Positions 1 through 11,188 of a stretch of 64,000 nucleotides of DNA are shown piece by piece. A program made the position numbers and the translations under genes. This DNA is from Kingdonia uniflora. Lineage: Eukaryota > Streptophyta > Magnoliopsida > Ranunculales > Circaeasteraceae. Within the stretch, counting starts at the first letter, position 1. Each line of letters starts with the position of its first letter. The notes under the pieces were generated by a model that was given only the letters and a program-made list of their open reading frames with translations, was not told where the DNA came from and ran no database searches. The stretch is taken from assembly GCA_014058105.1 (NCBI GenBank), contig JACGCM010000787.1:1-64000 (forward strand), in the 5' to 3' direction.

Positions 1-523
1 CGAAATTTTTGTGTAATTGTCATGATGGAAATCCCTCTTGGGGTTTGAGAAATCTAAAATACAATAAGAGAAAGTAAGTAAAGAAAAAAATATTTCATAT
101 ACTGCTAATTAGATGGAGCAGAATGATAAGCTTCCAAAGCAGTAAAAACTTAGTAGCTATGCCATCACTCATAAGGCCTACAACACATAAATGATAGAGG
201 AGTAGAATACCTAGAACAAAATGCCACCTTTTTCTTAATACTAGGTGATTGCGATCAATATGCGTTAACCAAAACCAAATTCATGCAGGAAGGAAAAACG
301 GCTACTGATAAATGTACAAAAGTTGACATCAGTTTAAGGCAAACTTGTCTTCCGCCAATCGTTATTGGTTCGAGTTCATTGTAGTACATCTTCACCTTAA
401 GAAAAATGTCTCTAAAAAAGCGCTTGTTATCTGAACACAATCCGGCGCTGACTGCATCAGAAATGCAAACAATGATCCGGAGACCAAGTGTCTAAATCAT
501 CAAGCAGTTAGCAGTGTCTATAC
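1..523. other. Intergenic, nothing assigned
   Basis: AT-rich sequence. I see no coding stretch with family character, no terminal repeats and no RNA gene. It ends where the left arm of the first inverted duplication starts. Confidence 0.5.
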
Positions 524-1020
524 TATGTTATTTCCATCTTTCCAATCCCAAAGAAGTATCTACCCAAGATAAGAGGAGAAATGCAATTTTGAGAAAGACA
601 AAGAAGAGGGTTCGGTACCCAGCTTGCCTAGCAAAAAAAAAGAGAAAGATGAAACTTTGCCTTCTCCGTGAGTCACCAAAAGTGCCACTGGAACTGAAAT
701 TGTTAGAATTTCAAAGAGAGGCAAAAGTAGCTGTGAATTGGTGGCAAATGTGCTTTGATTGAATAGCAAAGTGGCAAAAGGGAAGAGTAGATGTCTCAAT
801 GTTGATAATAACTAGGACTATGGACTCCAATGCATACATTGGAAGGACTTAGTTCCAGATCTCAATTGTTATCCATCGCCACAAAGTAACGGTAAAGAAT
901 TTTCTTCCGTTGCTTTGAAAGCCAATTTTAATGTTGAAGATGGAAACTCTTCCACGATGACTTCTCATGAGAATGTGAGGAGAAAGATGAGTATTGCAAA
1001 GAGAGATCTACAACCATGGT
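524..1020 (+). repeat. Left arm of inverted duplication IR1
   Basis: Reverse-complementing this stretch gives a sequence that aligns, with many substitutions and small indels, to 1385-1862. Landmarks shared by the two arms are CTATTCAATCAAA, GCCACCAATTCAC, CTTTGGGATTG and GGAAATAAC. In the plus direction one frame (about 850-1040) stays open for around 60 codons with a codon mix that looks coding, so the arm may be a captured host gene fragment. I could not name the parent gene. Confidence 0.7.
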
Positions 1021-1384
1021 CAGGTATGCGTAAGAGAGAAATGTTATGATTCTAGTTAAAGGTACATCTTGAAGATGCAGGTCCTTTTCTAGTTAAAGGC
1101 ACTTCTCATTATGTATGGGATCTTCTTTAGTTTATATAACATCATTGCAACACATTTTCCTTATGGTCTTGTTAAATGCTTTGTATCTTAATAATGATAT
1201 TTTTATCTTAAAGAGTCAAGGCATGCACAATCCAATACCACCAAGTAGCTCTTTTTCCATACATATTGTGAAAAAGATACATACCGATGGAAGGTATTAA
1301 TTTGACCATTTTTTTCTTGTGCTAAAGATGAATTTATTCCCTCCACCTTACAGGAGATAACATCTTTTCTCTCTTTCGCATACT

Positions 1385-1862
1385 AGACTATGGTACAGTT
1401 ACCTCATTGTAATACACATTTTCTTCCTCACTTCGCCTTGAGAAGTCATCATTTAAGAGATTCCTCTTCAACGTTAACTAACAGATTTTCACACCCATCG
1501 GGAATATCCCTCTTTATCGTGTTACCATGTGGAGATGGATAGCTATTAAGATTCAGAAGTAGGGTCTTCCAGTGGATGCACTTGGAATCCCATAATCCTG
1601 GTCATCCTTAACTTGAGGCGTTTTAAATTTTATCTTTCCTTCTGCTAGCAGATAGTTTCTGTCACTTTTCTATTCAATCAAACAGTGTTGCCACCAATTC
1701 ACTGCCACTTTCATCTCTCCTTGAGATTCTAATAAACGCTCTGGGTTAATCATGGAGAAGGCGAATTTTTATTGCGATGAACCATCTTCTTTTGTCTTTC
1801 CCAAATGACCTTTCTTATATTTTGGGTAGGCATTCTTTGGGATTGAATATGGAAATAACTAG
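1385..1862 (-). repeat. Right arm of inverted duplication IR1
   Basis: Diverged inverted copy of 524-1020. The spacer of about 360 bases between the arms shows no protein-coding or RNA gene I recognise. Divergence is spread along the arm, so this is an old duplication, not an assembly artefact. Confidence 0.7.
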
Positions 1863-1913
1863 TGGAGGGATTACTTGCATGGGTTGATGTAATCATGCGG
1901 CTAACCTAGTTTC

Positions 1914-2060
1914 AAGGTCCCAGTGATCAGTAAGTAATCCCATCTCTTCTCTTTCTATCTTCATCCTCTAAATTATGGAAGACATTTAAATCTATACCTT
2001 CTTTTACATACACTAACTTGGTTCTTATTGGGTTAATGCAGTAATGTCCACAGATTGGCG
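1914..2060 (+). repeat. Left arm of inverted duplication IR2, with intron-like core
   Basis: The reverse complement of 3185-3342 aligns to this stretch (shared landmarks CCCAGTGATCA, TAAGTAATCCCAT, TACCTTCTT, CAGATTGGCG). This copy contains what looks like a complete small intron of about 102 bases: donor GTAAGTAATC at 1940 and acceptor TTAATGCAG ending at 2041. That suggests both arms came from a spliced host gene. The parent gene was not identified. Confidence 0.65.
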
Positions 2061-2623
2061 TCGTGCAGAATCTGTTAGAGGAAGTGCTTGATTATGGCGC
2101 TTGTGATTATCTTTTAAGCCTGCAAGGCTGCATATGTCGAAAACCTATGCAACCTGTGTTCAAGTTGGGATAAAGCTTGAGTAAGGCTAACTTATGCATC
2201 TTCCTGAATTTCCTTCATGTTGCATTGGGGATATCCATGATTGTGTTCTTCCATAAACATAGAAAAATGTAAGGCCAAATCTAAAGGTAAAGAGGTCAAT
2301 TGGTTAGATATAATGTGTAGGGGCTAATCTCGTAGAAGGAGATTACTCTTACCCACTGAGTCTAGAGGTTCTAACAGATGTATTTACTAGAAAGTAAAGG
2401 TTCTAGTAAACGCACTTGCTTAGAGTCTTATAATAGGATCTTCTACGAGCTCTAGTGAGGATATTAAGTAATGACTGTATAATGGTTGAGATTTACAGTG
2501 GGGTCCGAGTAGAATTGAAGCCTTAGGCTGGGAATGAGCTAGAAGGTTTCACAGCTTTTCAAGAGAGTTTGGGGGCAAATTTCTCAACCCCTCTATGGTG
2601 ACCCCCTCTCCTAATTATATAGG

Positions 2624-2671
2624 GGATAGGAAAGATGATGTCACCACGGATAGGAAAGATGATGTCACCAC
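2624..2671. repeat. 24-bp tandem duplication
   Basis: Two perfect head-to-tail copies of a 24-base unit that starts GGATAGGAAAGATG and ends TCACCAC, at 2624-2647 and 2648-2671. The next bases (GGAGAGG) look like a decayed third start. Confidence 0.9.
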
Positions 2672-3184
2672 GGAGAGGTAAAATTACGACGGTATCTTCT
2701 AATACAGTTGTCTTCCACTCACACCTTTTCTACTTGGCTGCCATCCAATCGTTCTGGTGTCAGGTCATCACTTGCCTCGGTGGCTATCCGAGGTTTGTTG
2801 AGGTCGAAGGTGGCCGAGGCATTTAAGTGGGGTTTCTTGGTAAGATGAGTAGGGATCGAGCTGTTGACTGGCTCGAGTTGACTCTTGGACTCGAAGGCTA
2901 CGTGTAGGCTACTACATAAGGTCGGCTACGACGCCCTTCCTCTTGGCCTCTTTACCCTTAGTTTTAACCTGATTCTTCCACGTTTATGGAAGAACCACAA
3001 TAACAATTATCCTGCAATGCAACTTGAGGGGAAATCTCATGATCGAAGAGGCATAAGTTGGCCTTGCTCAAGCTCTCTCCTCATCCTAAACACATGTTGC
3101 CATAGGTTTTCAACATTATGCAGCCTTAAGGGCTTAAACAAATGATCAAAAGCCCATAATCAAGACTTCTCTAACAGTTTTTGT

Positions 3185-3342
3185 GCGCCAATCTGCTGAC
3201 ATTATTCCATTAATCCAATAAGGTCCAAGATAGCTTACGGTAAGAAGGTACATATTTAAATCATCTTCAACAAGTTAGAGGAAAGAGAGACAGAGAAGAC
3301 ATGGGATTACTTATTGATCACTGGGACTCTTGAAAACTAGGT
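3185..3342 (-). repeat. Right arm of inverted duplication IR2
   Basis: Diverged inverted partner of 1914-2060. The splice-site equivalents are altered here: the donor GT reads AT and the acceptor region reads AATGGAATAA. The 1.1-kb interior between the arms carries the 24-bp tandem duplication at 2624-2671 and no recognised gene. Confidence 0.65.
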
Positions 3343-4906
3343 GTGATCCTTATTGCTATGTGAGTTCAATTTTTTGGGAAAAAGAAAGTTGAGCTCTACC
3401 AAAAAGATGAAACATGTTCTCTTCCGTCCAGACACCATCAGATCGAGATGGGTATATGGCTATGCATGAGCTTTACCAAACTCAGAGGGAAATGTTTGGG
3501 ATATGGGAATATATGTTTCATAATCTTCAATAAACTGAAATTCTGGGTTGTACATCATCATCTGGAAATATCCACAATACGGTAACTTCTCGAGTTAGAA
3601 TGTGGTTATTAGTCTTCGTGTTCGTTTTCTAGCATTTTGTCATAGGAAATTTCGAACAGTGAGTTTTTTAATCATTCCAGTTCATTTATACCGATCACAC
3701 CTGCCTATCACTATCAGACCGCGTTTGATGAGAGAGACCGCACCCTAATCACTCAAGATTTATGTCACTGTATGATCCATACTTAATTATCCCCTAGATT
3801 ATGCTCTCGGAAATGAGTAATATTGGGGGTCTTCTGATTGTCCTAATTTCCTATGAGTGGCCCGAGTGGGGGCAGGCTACATCTTCTTAATTAACAATGG
3901 GAGAGCATCCTTACGTTCAGTTTTTCCCTAGACTCCACACTGCTAGCACGCGTTTGGCTGTCTAGTGCTGGCCTTTTCTTTTTTGCTGGGCGCATATTGA
4001 TTTCTAGTGCTGGTCCTAAGCGTTGCTAGAGCGCTAACAACTAAACGAAGTGGCTTGCGTAGAGAATGCATGTTTAGTTAGTCACTATTCTATGTCAATA
4101 ACGTGTTTTCTTCATAGTGATGGCGATCATTTCATGGTGGCGATGACATAGTGATGAGACGTCCCTCCTTTTCTCCTTAAGGTGGTTCAAGCCCACACTT
4201 CAATCTTTTATTTCTTCTTTCTACCTTAGGTCTCAGGTTCCCCGCAGTTGTTACTTGAAGCTGCATATATACATGGCCACCTTGCCAGTTGTGTGAGTGC
4301 AGCAAACCCAGCATATTTGTCTACAGACAACTGGATCACCTTTTCCAAATCAGTCGTATTTTGTTTTGTCAATAACATTAATCGACCATGCACTTGACTA
4401 ATATAATAACGCATTACCTCAGCAAATACAATCTCTAGCTTAAGTTTGCATCAATCGGGATTGATGTGGAGTTTGGGTTCTCAACAACTTAAAACACAAT
4501 CGAATTAAGATTGATAGCTAAATTAAGTTAATTGCACGATGTCTATATGTTTTTGGTTGTATTTTGTAATTAATAAATTGGTTACCTCGCTACCAAATAA
4601 CAGCTAGATACATGGTTAAACTAAACATGATGTTATATACGGCCAGACACAATAATTATAGAAACCTAGCAAATTAGAGAAAGACGATACACCTATAAAT
4701 ATATATGCCTTGAAACATAGAATATATCAGGCGTGATAATATAAAGAAGCATTATAAAAAATAAATACAATATGATATATGTATACTTTATTCGGTAAGA
4801 AATTTGAGGTGAAGAGCAATTTATAAGTAGCAAAAACATAAGTATTAAATGATGCAAATAATTAATTTCATTTTTATAGTAGTGTTTACCTTGTGCTTTC
4901 ACCATT
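3343..4906. other. Intergenic, no supported gene
   Basis: No confident gene. A minus-strand frame at 4226-4414 is open for 62 codons but matches no family I know. A short inverted pair (about 3951-3969 with 4030-4047) resembles a decayed small MITE, but no target duplication could be seen. Confidence 0.45.
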
Positions 4907-6102
4907 TTACTCCATATCTATCACGTACCCTCCTGTGAGATGCGCTATTGGAAGAAGGGTTGACACAAAAGGAGTTGCTATGTACGAATTTGGGAGACAG
5001 TCAACATCAATCTCCTGGAGCATATTCGTTCTAGGGTTATAAGTGAAAAGCCCGACATGACTGTCTAACACAATTTCTCCGTTCTTTGAAACAACCCTGG
5101 ATATAACTCAAATTGAACCCTTCCTCCTTCACTTTTAAGATGATTGTCAATCGCAAATAGTTTACTCCAAGATCCATTGACCCCATACTCCATCATCCCC
5201 CACTTCAGTTTTTGATTACCATCAGCAACTACAAAAAGGAACCCTCCTAATGCTCCCAAAGAGTTGCGAGAAAACTCATTGCCCAATAAAGCCTCAGGAA
5301 GATGAATGACATTGAATTCTTCGCTTTCAATATCAAAAGTCAAAATTGAATTGGCTATTAACTGGCTTCTCTTACTAGCAAAACCCATCCAGTGTAACTT
5401 TCCATTGAATAGAACACTGTTTCCTCGCAGCCCCTTGCTGATCACCTCCGGAATTACTCCCTTATATCTCCATGTATTAGTTCCTAAAGTAAGCACTTGA
5501 ACCCCTAACAGATCTTGTATATTCTGAATAGGTCCAATTCTTACAGCCTTATACTGCATATTAGTGACATCAAATCCAAATCCAAAGTAAGACTTATTCA
5601 TTTTCTTCGGGCAACCATAAACCTCATAATCTGGTAAAGGCAAATTTTCTCCTGTAACTGGGTTACAGACAAAAATTTTATGATAACAGCAAGTTTTATC
5701 TACTAAGAAAACAAATCCATTGCATGTACCAGCTACTCTGAGATTGGGAAACTGAGACGAAGGCCTAAAAGGCGACTTTGTCAGTTTGATAACTCTATCC
5801 AAATTCTCACAATCCTTTATACAGTAAAGTTGGGAACTCCAAGGAGTTTGAAAGAGCATACTCGTAATTTCTTCGTTACACGGTGAATAAATGAAATGCA
5901 TCTTAGGAAATTTCTTTCCGTTGATAACATTTCTCCAAGTTCTAGAGACATACCTAGGCGCTGAGAGTTGATTGATTGGTAATCTGGAAATGATATCTTG
6001 GAGCGTCACCGATGGGATATCATCGATCGTTGAAATAGTCATCTTCAGTCTCTTAGTTGTCTCCATCTCTTTTTTCTTCAACAGTACTGTTTGGTTTCCC
6101 AT
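4907..6102 (-). pseudogene. F-box protein with F-box-associated domain; 3' frameshift
   Basis: This is a member of the large plant F-box/FBA family, whose proteins act as substrate receptors of SCF ubiquitin ligases. The start is the ATG at 6102; a second possible start lies 12 codons in. Residues about 26-66 form the F-box (IPSVTLQDIISRLPINQL, then SRTWRNVI). Residues about 120-190 carry the FBA landmarks CNGF, CNPVTGE, LPLP and FGFGFD. The first frame stops at 5065, but the family-like C-terminus continues in the neighbouring frame to a TAA at 4907-4909. The switch falls in a run of G residues near 5095, and overall length fits one missing base. The rest, 345 codons, is clean. It may be a very recent pseudogene, a gene with a slightly shorter end, or a sequencing error. 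The target is unknown. A broken paralogue lies at 8830-9968 on the same strand. Confidence 0.85.
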
Positions 6103-6112
6103 CTGTTTAGGT

Positions 6113-6150
6113 TTTTAGGGTTCTGTTTAGGATTTTGGGGTTTAAATATG
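6113..6150 (-). promoter_or_regulatory. Likely core promoter of the F-box gene (TATA and telo-box)
   Basis: Upstream of the minus-strand ATG lies a TATA-like CATATTTAAA (6141-6150). Between it and the ATG is AACCCTAA (reverse complement of 6115-6122), the plant telo-box found in many promoters. Sequence further upstream (6150-6270) resembles 10100-10230 beside the second F-box copy, so the tandem duplication carried promoter sequence along. Confidence 0.5.
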
Positions 6151-6310
6151 TCGGCCAAGGCACAATATAGGTTTTGTTGTCCGTATACTTTGGATCCAAC
6201 GGTCTACATTGACCCTCAGAACTTCAAGGTGATTTGCCAAAAGCAACCTAGGAGTTTGGGGTCATAGATTCTTAGGGCACGTTATTGAAACAATTTTTGC
6301 TTCCGTCAGG

Positions 6311-6721
6311 GTGACATCACATACACACACTCAAGGGCAATTGTTTTCCCAATTAACCATGAACCTTGGCTCATGTTGTTTCTCACATTGTTACTGGACG
6401 GAGTTTGTGAAAAAGCTCTTAGAAAGATTCTTGACAAAATCGGGTCACAACCTACTCTTTCTCAGCGCAACTAAGCATATCTCTTGGAATTATGGATGGT
6501 TCCACACTGGTGGTGCGCTCAAAGCCAATTGGAAGAACTAAGCATCGGTTGCGTCTTTCCATTCTCTCCAAGTAGACTGCCAAGTGACCCTTTGGAAGTG
6601 GAACATCAGCATTGGTGATATAGACACTGATGAGAGAGTTGATTTGTTGAAAGAAACTAGGGAGTTACTTGAGGATTCGATTTCAGACAGAAAAGTTACT
6701 GGAAAACTCCAAGCTTCATGA
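6311..6721 (+). pseudogene. Unrecognised coding-like fragment with one in-frame stop
   Basis: One frame runs from 6311 to the stop at 6719-6721, broken only by a TAA at 6539-6541. The second half (around 6600-6720) is rich in charged, helix-favouring residues, for example DIDTDERVDLLKETRELLED. This kind of codon mix is unusual for random AT-rich DNA. I do not recognise the family. It could be a piece of a host gene with the stop in a former intron, or a pseudogene fragment. It lies about 200 bp upstream of the F-box gene, on the opposite strand. Confidence 0.4.
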
Positions 6722-7160
6722 CCGTTGCAAGTATACCACAAGCTATCAATTTTCAAGCTTACAACGCATACACTGTAGTGTACGAAACAAGACAAACATT
6801 CAAATGGAATGTTAAAATAGACTAACATCATATTTAACATAGAGCTGCGCCCACAACTCGTATACATACAACTCTGCTCAAGGGTACAAACCTGCACCAA
6901 CCCTATAAAACTGTACATATTGAAAATTTATGTGTTCGTATTTAATGTATTTCGAGAAATTAGGTCACAACTATTCTTAACAATCAACTTTCTAGGAATA
7001 AACAAATTCAAGTAATAGGTGTAACAAGTAAATAAACGACGTCACAATGTACATTCAATTTTTAACCCCGTGGAAACTCTTTTCTCGGGAGAAAAACCAC
7101 AGGCCGTTGTCAATGAAATCGACAACCAAAAATCTTTGCAATCTGAAAAACACTTACAGA

Positions 7161-7325
7161 CTCGATAAACCCATCTCTTGATTATCTCTCTTCTGCTCCA
7201 AGCTTCACGCCCTATCTTTTTTGTTCTCGTAACGATACTCAAGCTCGATAAACTCGTCTCGTGATCATCTCTTTTTTTATCCAAGCTTCACGCTCTATCT
7301 TCGTCATTCTCACAATGATACTCCT
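7161..7325. repeat. 82-83-bp tandem duplication
   Basis: The unit at 7161-7243 (starting CTCGATAAAC, containing CCAAGCTTCACGC) is repeated at 7244-7325 with scattered substitutions. An open minus-strand frame across it appears incidental. Confidence 0.8.
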
Positions 7326-8829
7326 TGATCTCGCAACAAGTATCACCTTACTCGAATCACTCTATTAAATCATCAATGACTAGATTTGAGGGAAGTTGGA
7401 TTGACTAATTCAATCTCAAGATCAAGGTTTTAAACTCTCTCTTTGATCTTAATTAGTCTCTCTGATAATCATAAAAGCCAAAAAAAGAAAAACTGAGTGG
7501 AAAAACTAAGGCAAGTTTTGTTTTAAATAGGGCAAAACATTTTTTCCGACATCCGTTCGAACGGAACACTAAAAATAGCCTAGAAATCATGACAGAGAAA
7601 ATCTTTTGTAATGATCCTTTTTGCCCAAAAGTCATTCAAGCAACTATAAATAGATCTCGTTCGAACGAGGGAAGCAAAATGGCCTTGAAAACACAACCAT
7701 GAAAAATGCTTTAAAAACTTGGTTTATGCCAGAAGTCGTTCGAACGAAATATCAAAATGCATATGAAAACATATCAGAGAAAAAAGTTTGATTTTTCTAG
7801 TTTGCCAAAACATTTTGCTAGGTTAAAACAAGCTTGGGATTTTACTTTATTAGTGTTCTACTTACCAACTTACCTTCTCGGCCTCTGGCTGTAGATGACT
7901 TGTCTAGCGGTATTGATTCTATCACCGTCTTCGACTGAGATAACCACGGGACTCGACATACACGAAATGAGACAATCAAAGAACCTTTGACATATATATA
8001 TATATATTATCTGCAGATCTGTACATAACTGCACCATATATAACTACACCTGCATATACAAATGGATGCGTTTGCATGCACATATAATACACATATTTCC
8101 AACTGCAACAACATAAATAACCTGACTAAAATATGATACATGTCGAAGGAAACATAAGTTAACCACTATATAGTTGAGCTATATTATCAAGGGTCCCCGG
8201 CCAAGACATTTCTGGCCATGTAGAGTTGTACAAGAACATATGCTATCTATGCCACTTTGATAACCATTATTATTAGCAATTGTTATTAGCTAGAAAGAGG
8301 TATAGAATATTTGAAACTTGATCAGATTTAGGTAAAGTCTTAAGTTTGGATCAAATCTCTTGGTATTCAAACTTAATCTAATTTTGAATACATTAATTAC
8401 ATACATTAACCGTCATGAATATGCAGGTGATTCCGTAAATTAAACTATCTTGTTTATCTTCTATATATTCTGTGCTTCAGGTATCATATATGTAAACGAG
8501 AAATTACATAATCCTTTTGATTTGCCATTTTTCTAATCAAGATCCATGAATCATTATTCTTTTGAAGTCGTATGTGGCATATTCAAAGGGTTATATGATC
8601 ACAGGTCTTACGATTACGTGAATAAAATGAAAAACTCTTTATATAGGCCTAATAATAATTTGCTAAGCTGAGAAAGGGTTAAGTGCTAAGGCCATATAGC
8701 TAGGGAGGTTGTCCAAGTTTGAATTATATATTTATCTTACGCTGGAGACGACAACTGGTTTACTAACACCTTAAGAGAAATTAGTTAGATAATTGGTATT
8801 AAATGGTTTACCTCATCAGTCACACAACT
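7326..8829. other. Intergenic with an (AT)n run
   Basis: Contains a short (AT)n microsatellite at about 7992-8009 and three spaced copies of the palindrome GTTCGAAC or close relatives (about 7555, 7650 and 7738). No gene or mobile element could be supported. Confidence 0.5.
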
Positions 8830-9968
8830 TCAATTCACAGCTACTGCGTACCCCCGTTAAGATGATCGATGTGAAGAAGTATTGGGACAAAAAGAAATGG
8901 AAGGCATGACTTCGGGAGCCTGTTCATCTTGGTGAAAGTATCTGTTTCAAGGATATAAGAAAGCAACCGGTTGTTACGCCTAGAACCTTGTATAAGATAA
9001 TCTCCATTTTTCGAATGCGTAAGGGAATAACATCGGACATCTTCTTCCATCATCTTTAAGGTTCTTATTAATAGCAAACAGTTTCGTCCAATCTTCATCC
9101 ACCCCATATTTCATCATACCCCACAAGAGTTTTCATTAACTAAGAAAAAGTGATCTCCTAGCACTCCCAGACGGATTTTAAAACTAAAATGCAGTCTGGT
9201 CAAGAAAATTTCAGGGAGATGATTAACGGTAAGTTCTTCCCTCTCAATATTAAAGATCACAATATAAGCAGTTACGATCATGTCATTTCGCATACCATAA
9301 ACACTTGGTCAGTGAAAATTTCATTTAAATAGAACACTATGGAAATAAAATGGTAGCCCTGGGAAATGTCCTTTCCACAGGTCCATTGCTCCGGGATTTC
9401 CCCCTTACTTCTCTAAGTGTTCGTCCCCAACGTGTGCACTTTGAGTCTTTGACTACTAAATCTTGTCGAATTTTTACCACTTTGTACTGATTTCTTTTGG
9501 GATCAAATCCAACTCCAAACTCAATACAAGACCTTATCATATTGCCACACCATAACCAGGTAATAAAACACTTTCTTTGGTTACAGGATTGAAAACATAA
9601 ATGTTTGGGTTCTTACCACTAAAGTCGGCTAAACATACGAACCCGTTACAGACGCCCAATATATTGTAAAAAACAGGAAGGCCAGTGTTATGCTTAAATG
9701 GTACATTTTTCTATTCAATGGGTCTATCAGAATTCTCAAAATCTCTTTTATAAAATAGTTTGGGGCTCCTACTGGATTTCAAGAGTAGACATGGAACTAC
9801 CTTATTACGAGATGAGCTAGAGAAGAGCATCTTACAAAAATTCGCTTCTTTTATAAGATCTCTCCAAACTTTAGATACAAGCCTAGGTTCTGAAAGCTGC
9901 ACGATTGGTAACCTCAGAAGGGTATCTTGGATCATTTCTGCGCTGAGATAGCGGCAATCCATCATCAC
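8830..9968 (-). pseudogene. Broken F-box/FBA gene, tandem paralogue
   Basis: The pieces follow the order of the gene at 4907-6102 but lie in several frames. An N-terminal F-box (QDTLLRLPIVQL, then SKVWRDLI) lies at 9711-9965. An FBA segment with VCNGFVCL and FNPVTKES lies in another frame at about 9541-9710. FGVGFDPKRNQYKVVKI lies at about 9470-9540. A C-terminal part lies at 8841-9107, and a homologous tail ends in another frame at a TGA at 8830-8832, after a run of Gs. With at least three frame breaks plus stops between pieces, it cannot encode a full F-box protein. The N-terminal 85 codons are still open. It is a local duplicate of the neighbouring gene. Confidence 0.85.
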
Positions 9969-10246
9969 ATTCTTCTTCCTCCCTTATTTGCGGCCAGCTC
10001 CATCTCATCCTTCTTGTTACTGTTTGCAAATTCTCTTTCAGAGTTTTCTCCTCTCTATTTTACTGGTGCAGTGGTGCGGCCAAGCAAATGAAACTTAAAC
10101 AAATGTATTTGGTGAATGACACCATTTTCAGGTTTTCTTGTTGTAGTCTAAGACACTTTGAATCTAAGGGTACTGGAGATTAATCCTCAGACTTCAAGGT
10201 GATTTTCCCAAAGCAAACTAGGGGTTAGCACACGTACTGATGAAAA

Positions 10247-10902
10247 TAGGGCTGTAAATGGACTGGACTAGGATCTGCTATGATTCTAGTCCGATTTGTT
10301 AAGAAACACTCTTGGTCGTAACTTGATCCAAATCCTATATCACCATTAAACTGTCGATGTTAACTCGGTATGTAAGTAATTTGACCAATCCTAACCCGGT
10401 CCGAACCGATCCGTTAACAAAAAATGATGTTTTTAAAGAGGTAAAATCTTAAAGAACTGTTACATGAAAATCAATTTTTTTTTAGGAATACTCATTCTAA
10501 GCAAAACCCTAAATCTAAGTTCACACTTAAAGATTTTCTCTTTCGGTCTTTACGATGTTGCAAGAAACGAAAGGGGAAAGAAAAATCCCTCTTGGTTTAA
10601 TAGGAGAAGAAAAATACTCTATTTTGGGCCATGGGTTACTATTTCAAAGAATATAAAGACAAATTAACCTTCTTTATTAGAAGATGATTATAATATTAGC
10701 ACCTCTAATATGTATCCTTAACGGATCGAATCTTTAGCGGATCGGATTGAGGTGGATCCTTATCCAATCCGTTAGCTTATAGGATCAGACCTTAATGGAT
10801 TTGGTTTGCTAATGGATCAAAAAATCTGGTTCAAAACCTTAACTAACGGACCAGATTGATCGTACCAGGTTACCTATTTAGACCTTACCATTGACAACCC
10901 TA
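10247..10902. mobile_element. hAT-type MITE, 656 bp
   Basis: The ends are inverted repeats: TAGGGCTGTAAATGG on the left and, read inward, TAGGGTTGTCAATGG on the right. Flanking 8-bp duplications are GATGAAAA (10239-10246) and GATGAAAG (10903-10910), seven of eight matching. An 8-bp duplication with this terminus is typical of the hAT superfamily. The interior is non-coding and rich in GGATCGGAT/ATCCGTTA-type palindromic motifs. It would need transposase in trans. Confidence 0.8.
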
Positions 10903-10910
10903 GATGAAAG

Positions 10911-11188
10911 GGCTTCTATGGTCACCCATGTGGGTGAGTTTGCTACACCTTTATAAAGTGTCATTCCACAGCTTCCATTATAGGTGATGAGAGCCGAATC
11001 TGAATGCAAAAACTAGCTGACCGTAGACGAATCACATACGGAGAAACTTGTCTTGTATCCATTGGCCCAGGCCTTCACTTTTCAAGGTATCAAAATCACA
11101 ACCTTCAAGATATTAGCAATTTTTTTTGACAAGATATGTGAAATATCAAAATTTAGAATACTTCTAGACACGTTAAAGACAGCACCAT
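10911..11188. other. Short flank before element B
   Basis: Unassigned AT-rich DNA between the MITE and the 5' LTR of element B. No gene was recognised. Confidence 0.5.

Noticed and set aside
3941..4050. Small MITE with CGTTTRGYTG ends
   Set aside because: Inverted ends match only roughly and no target duplication was seen.
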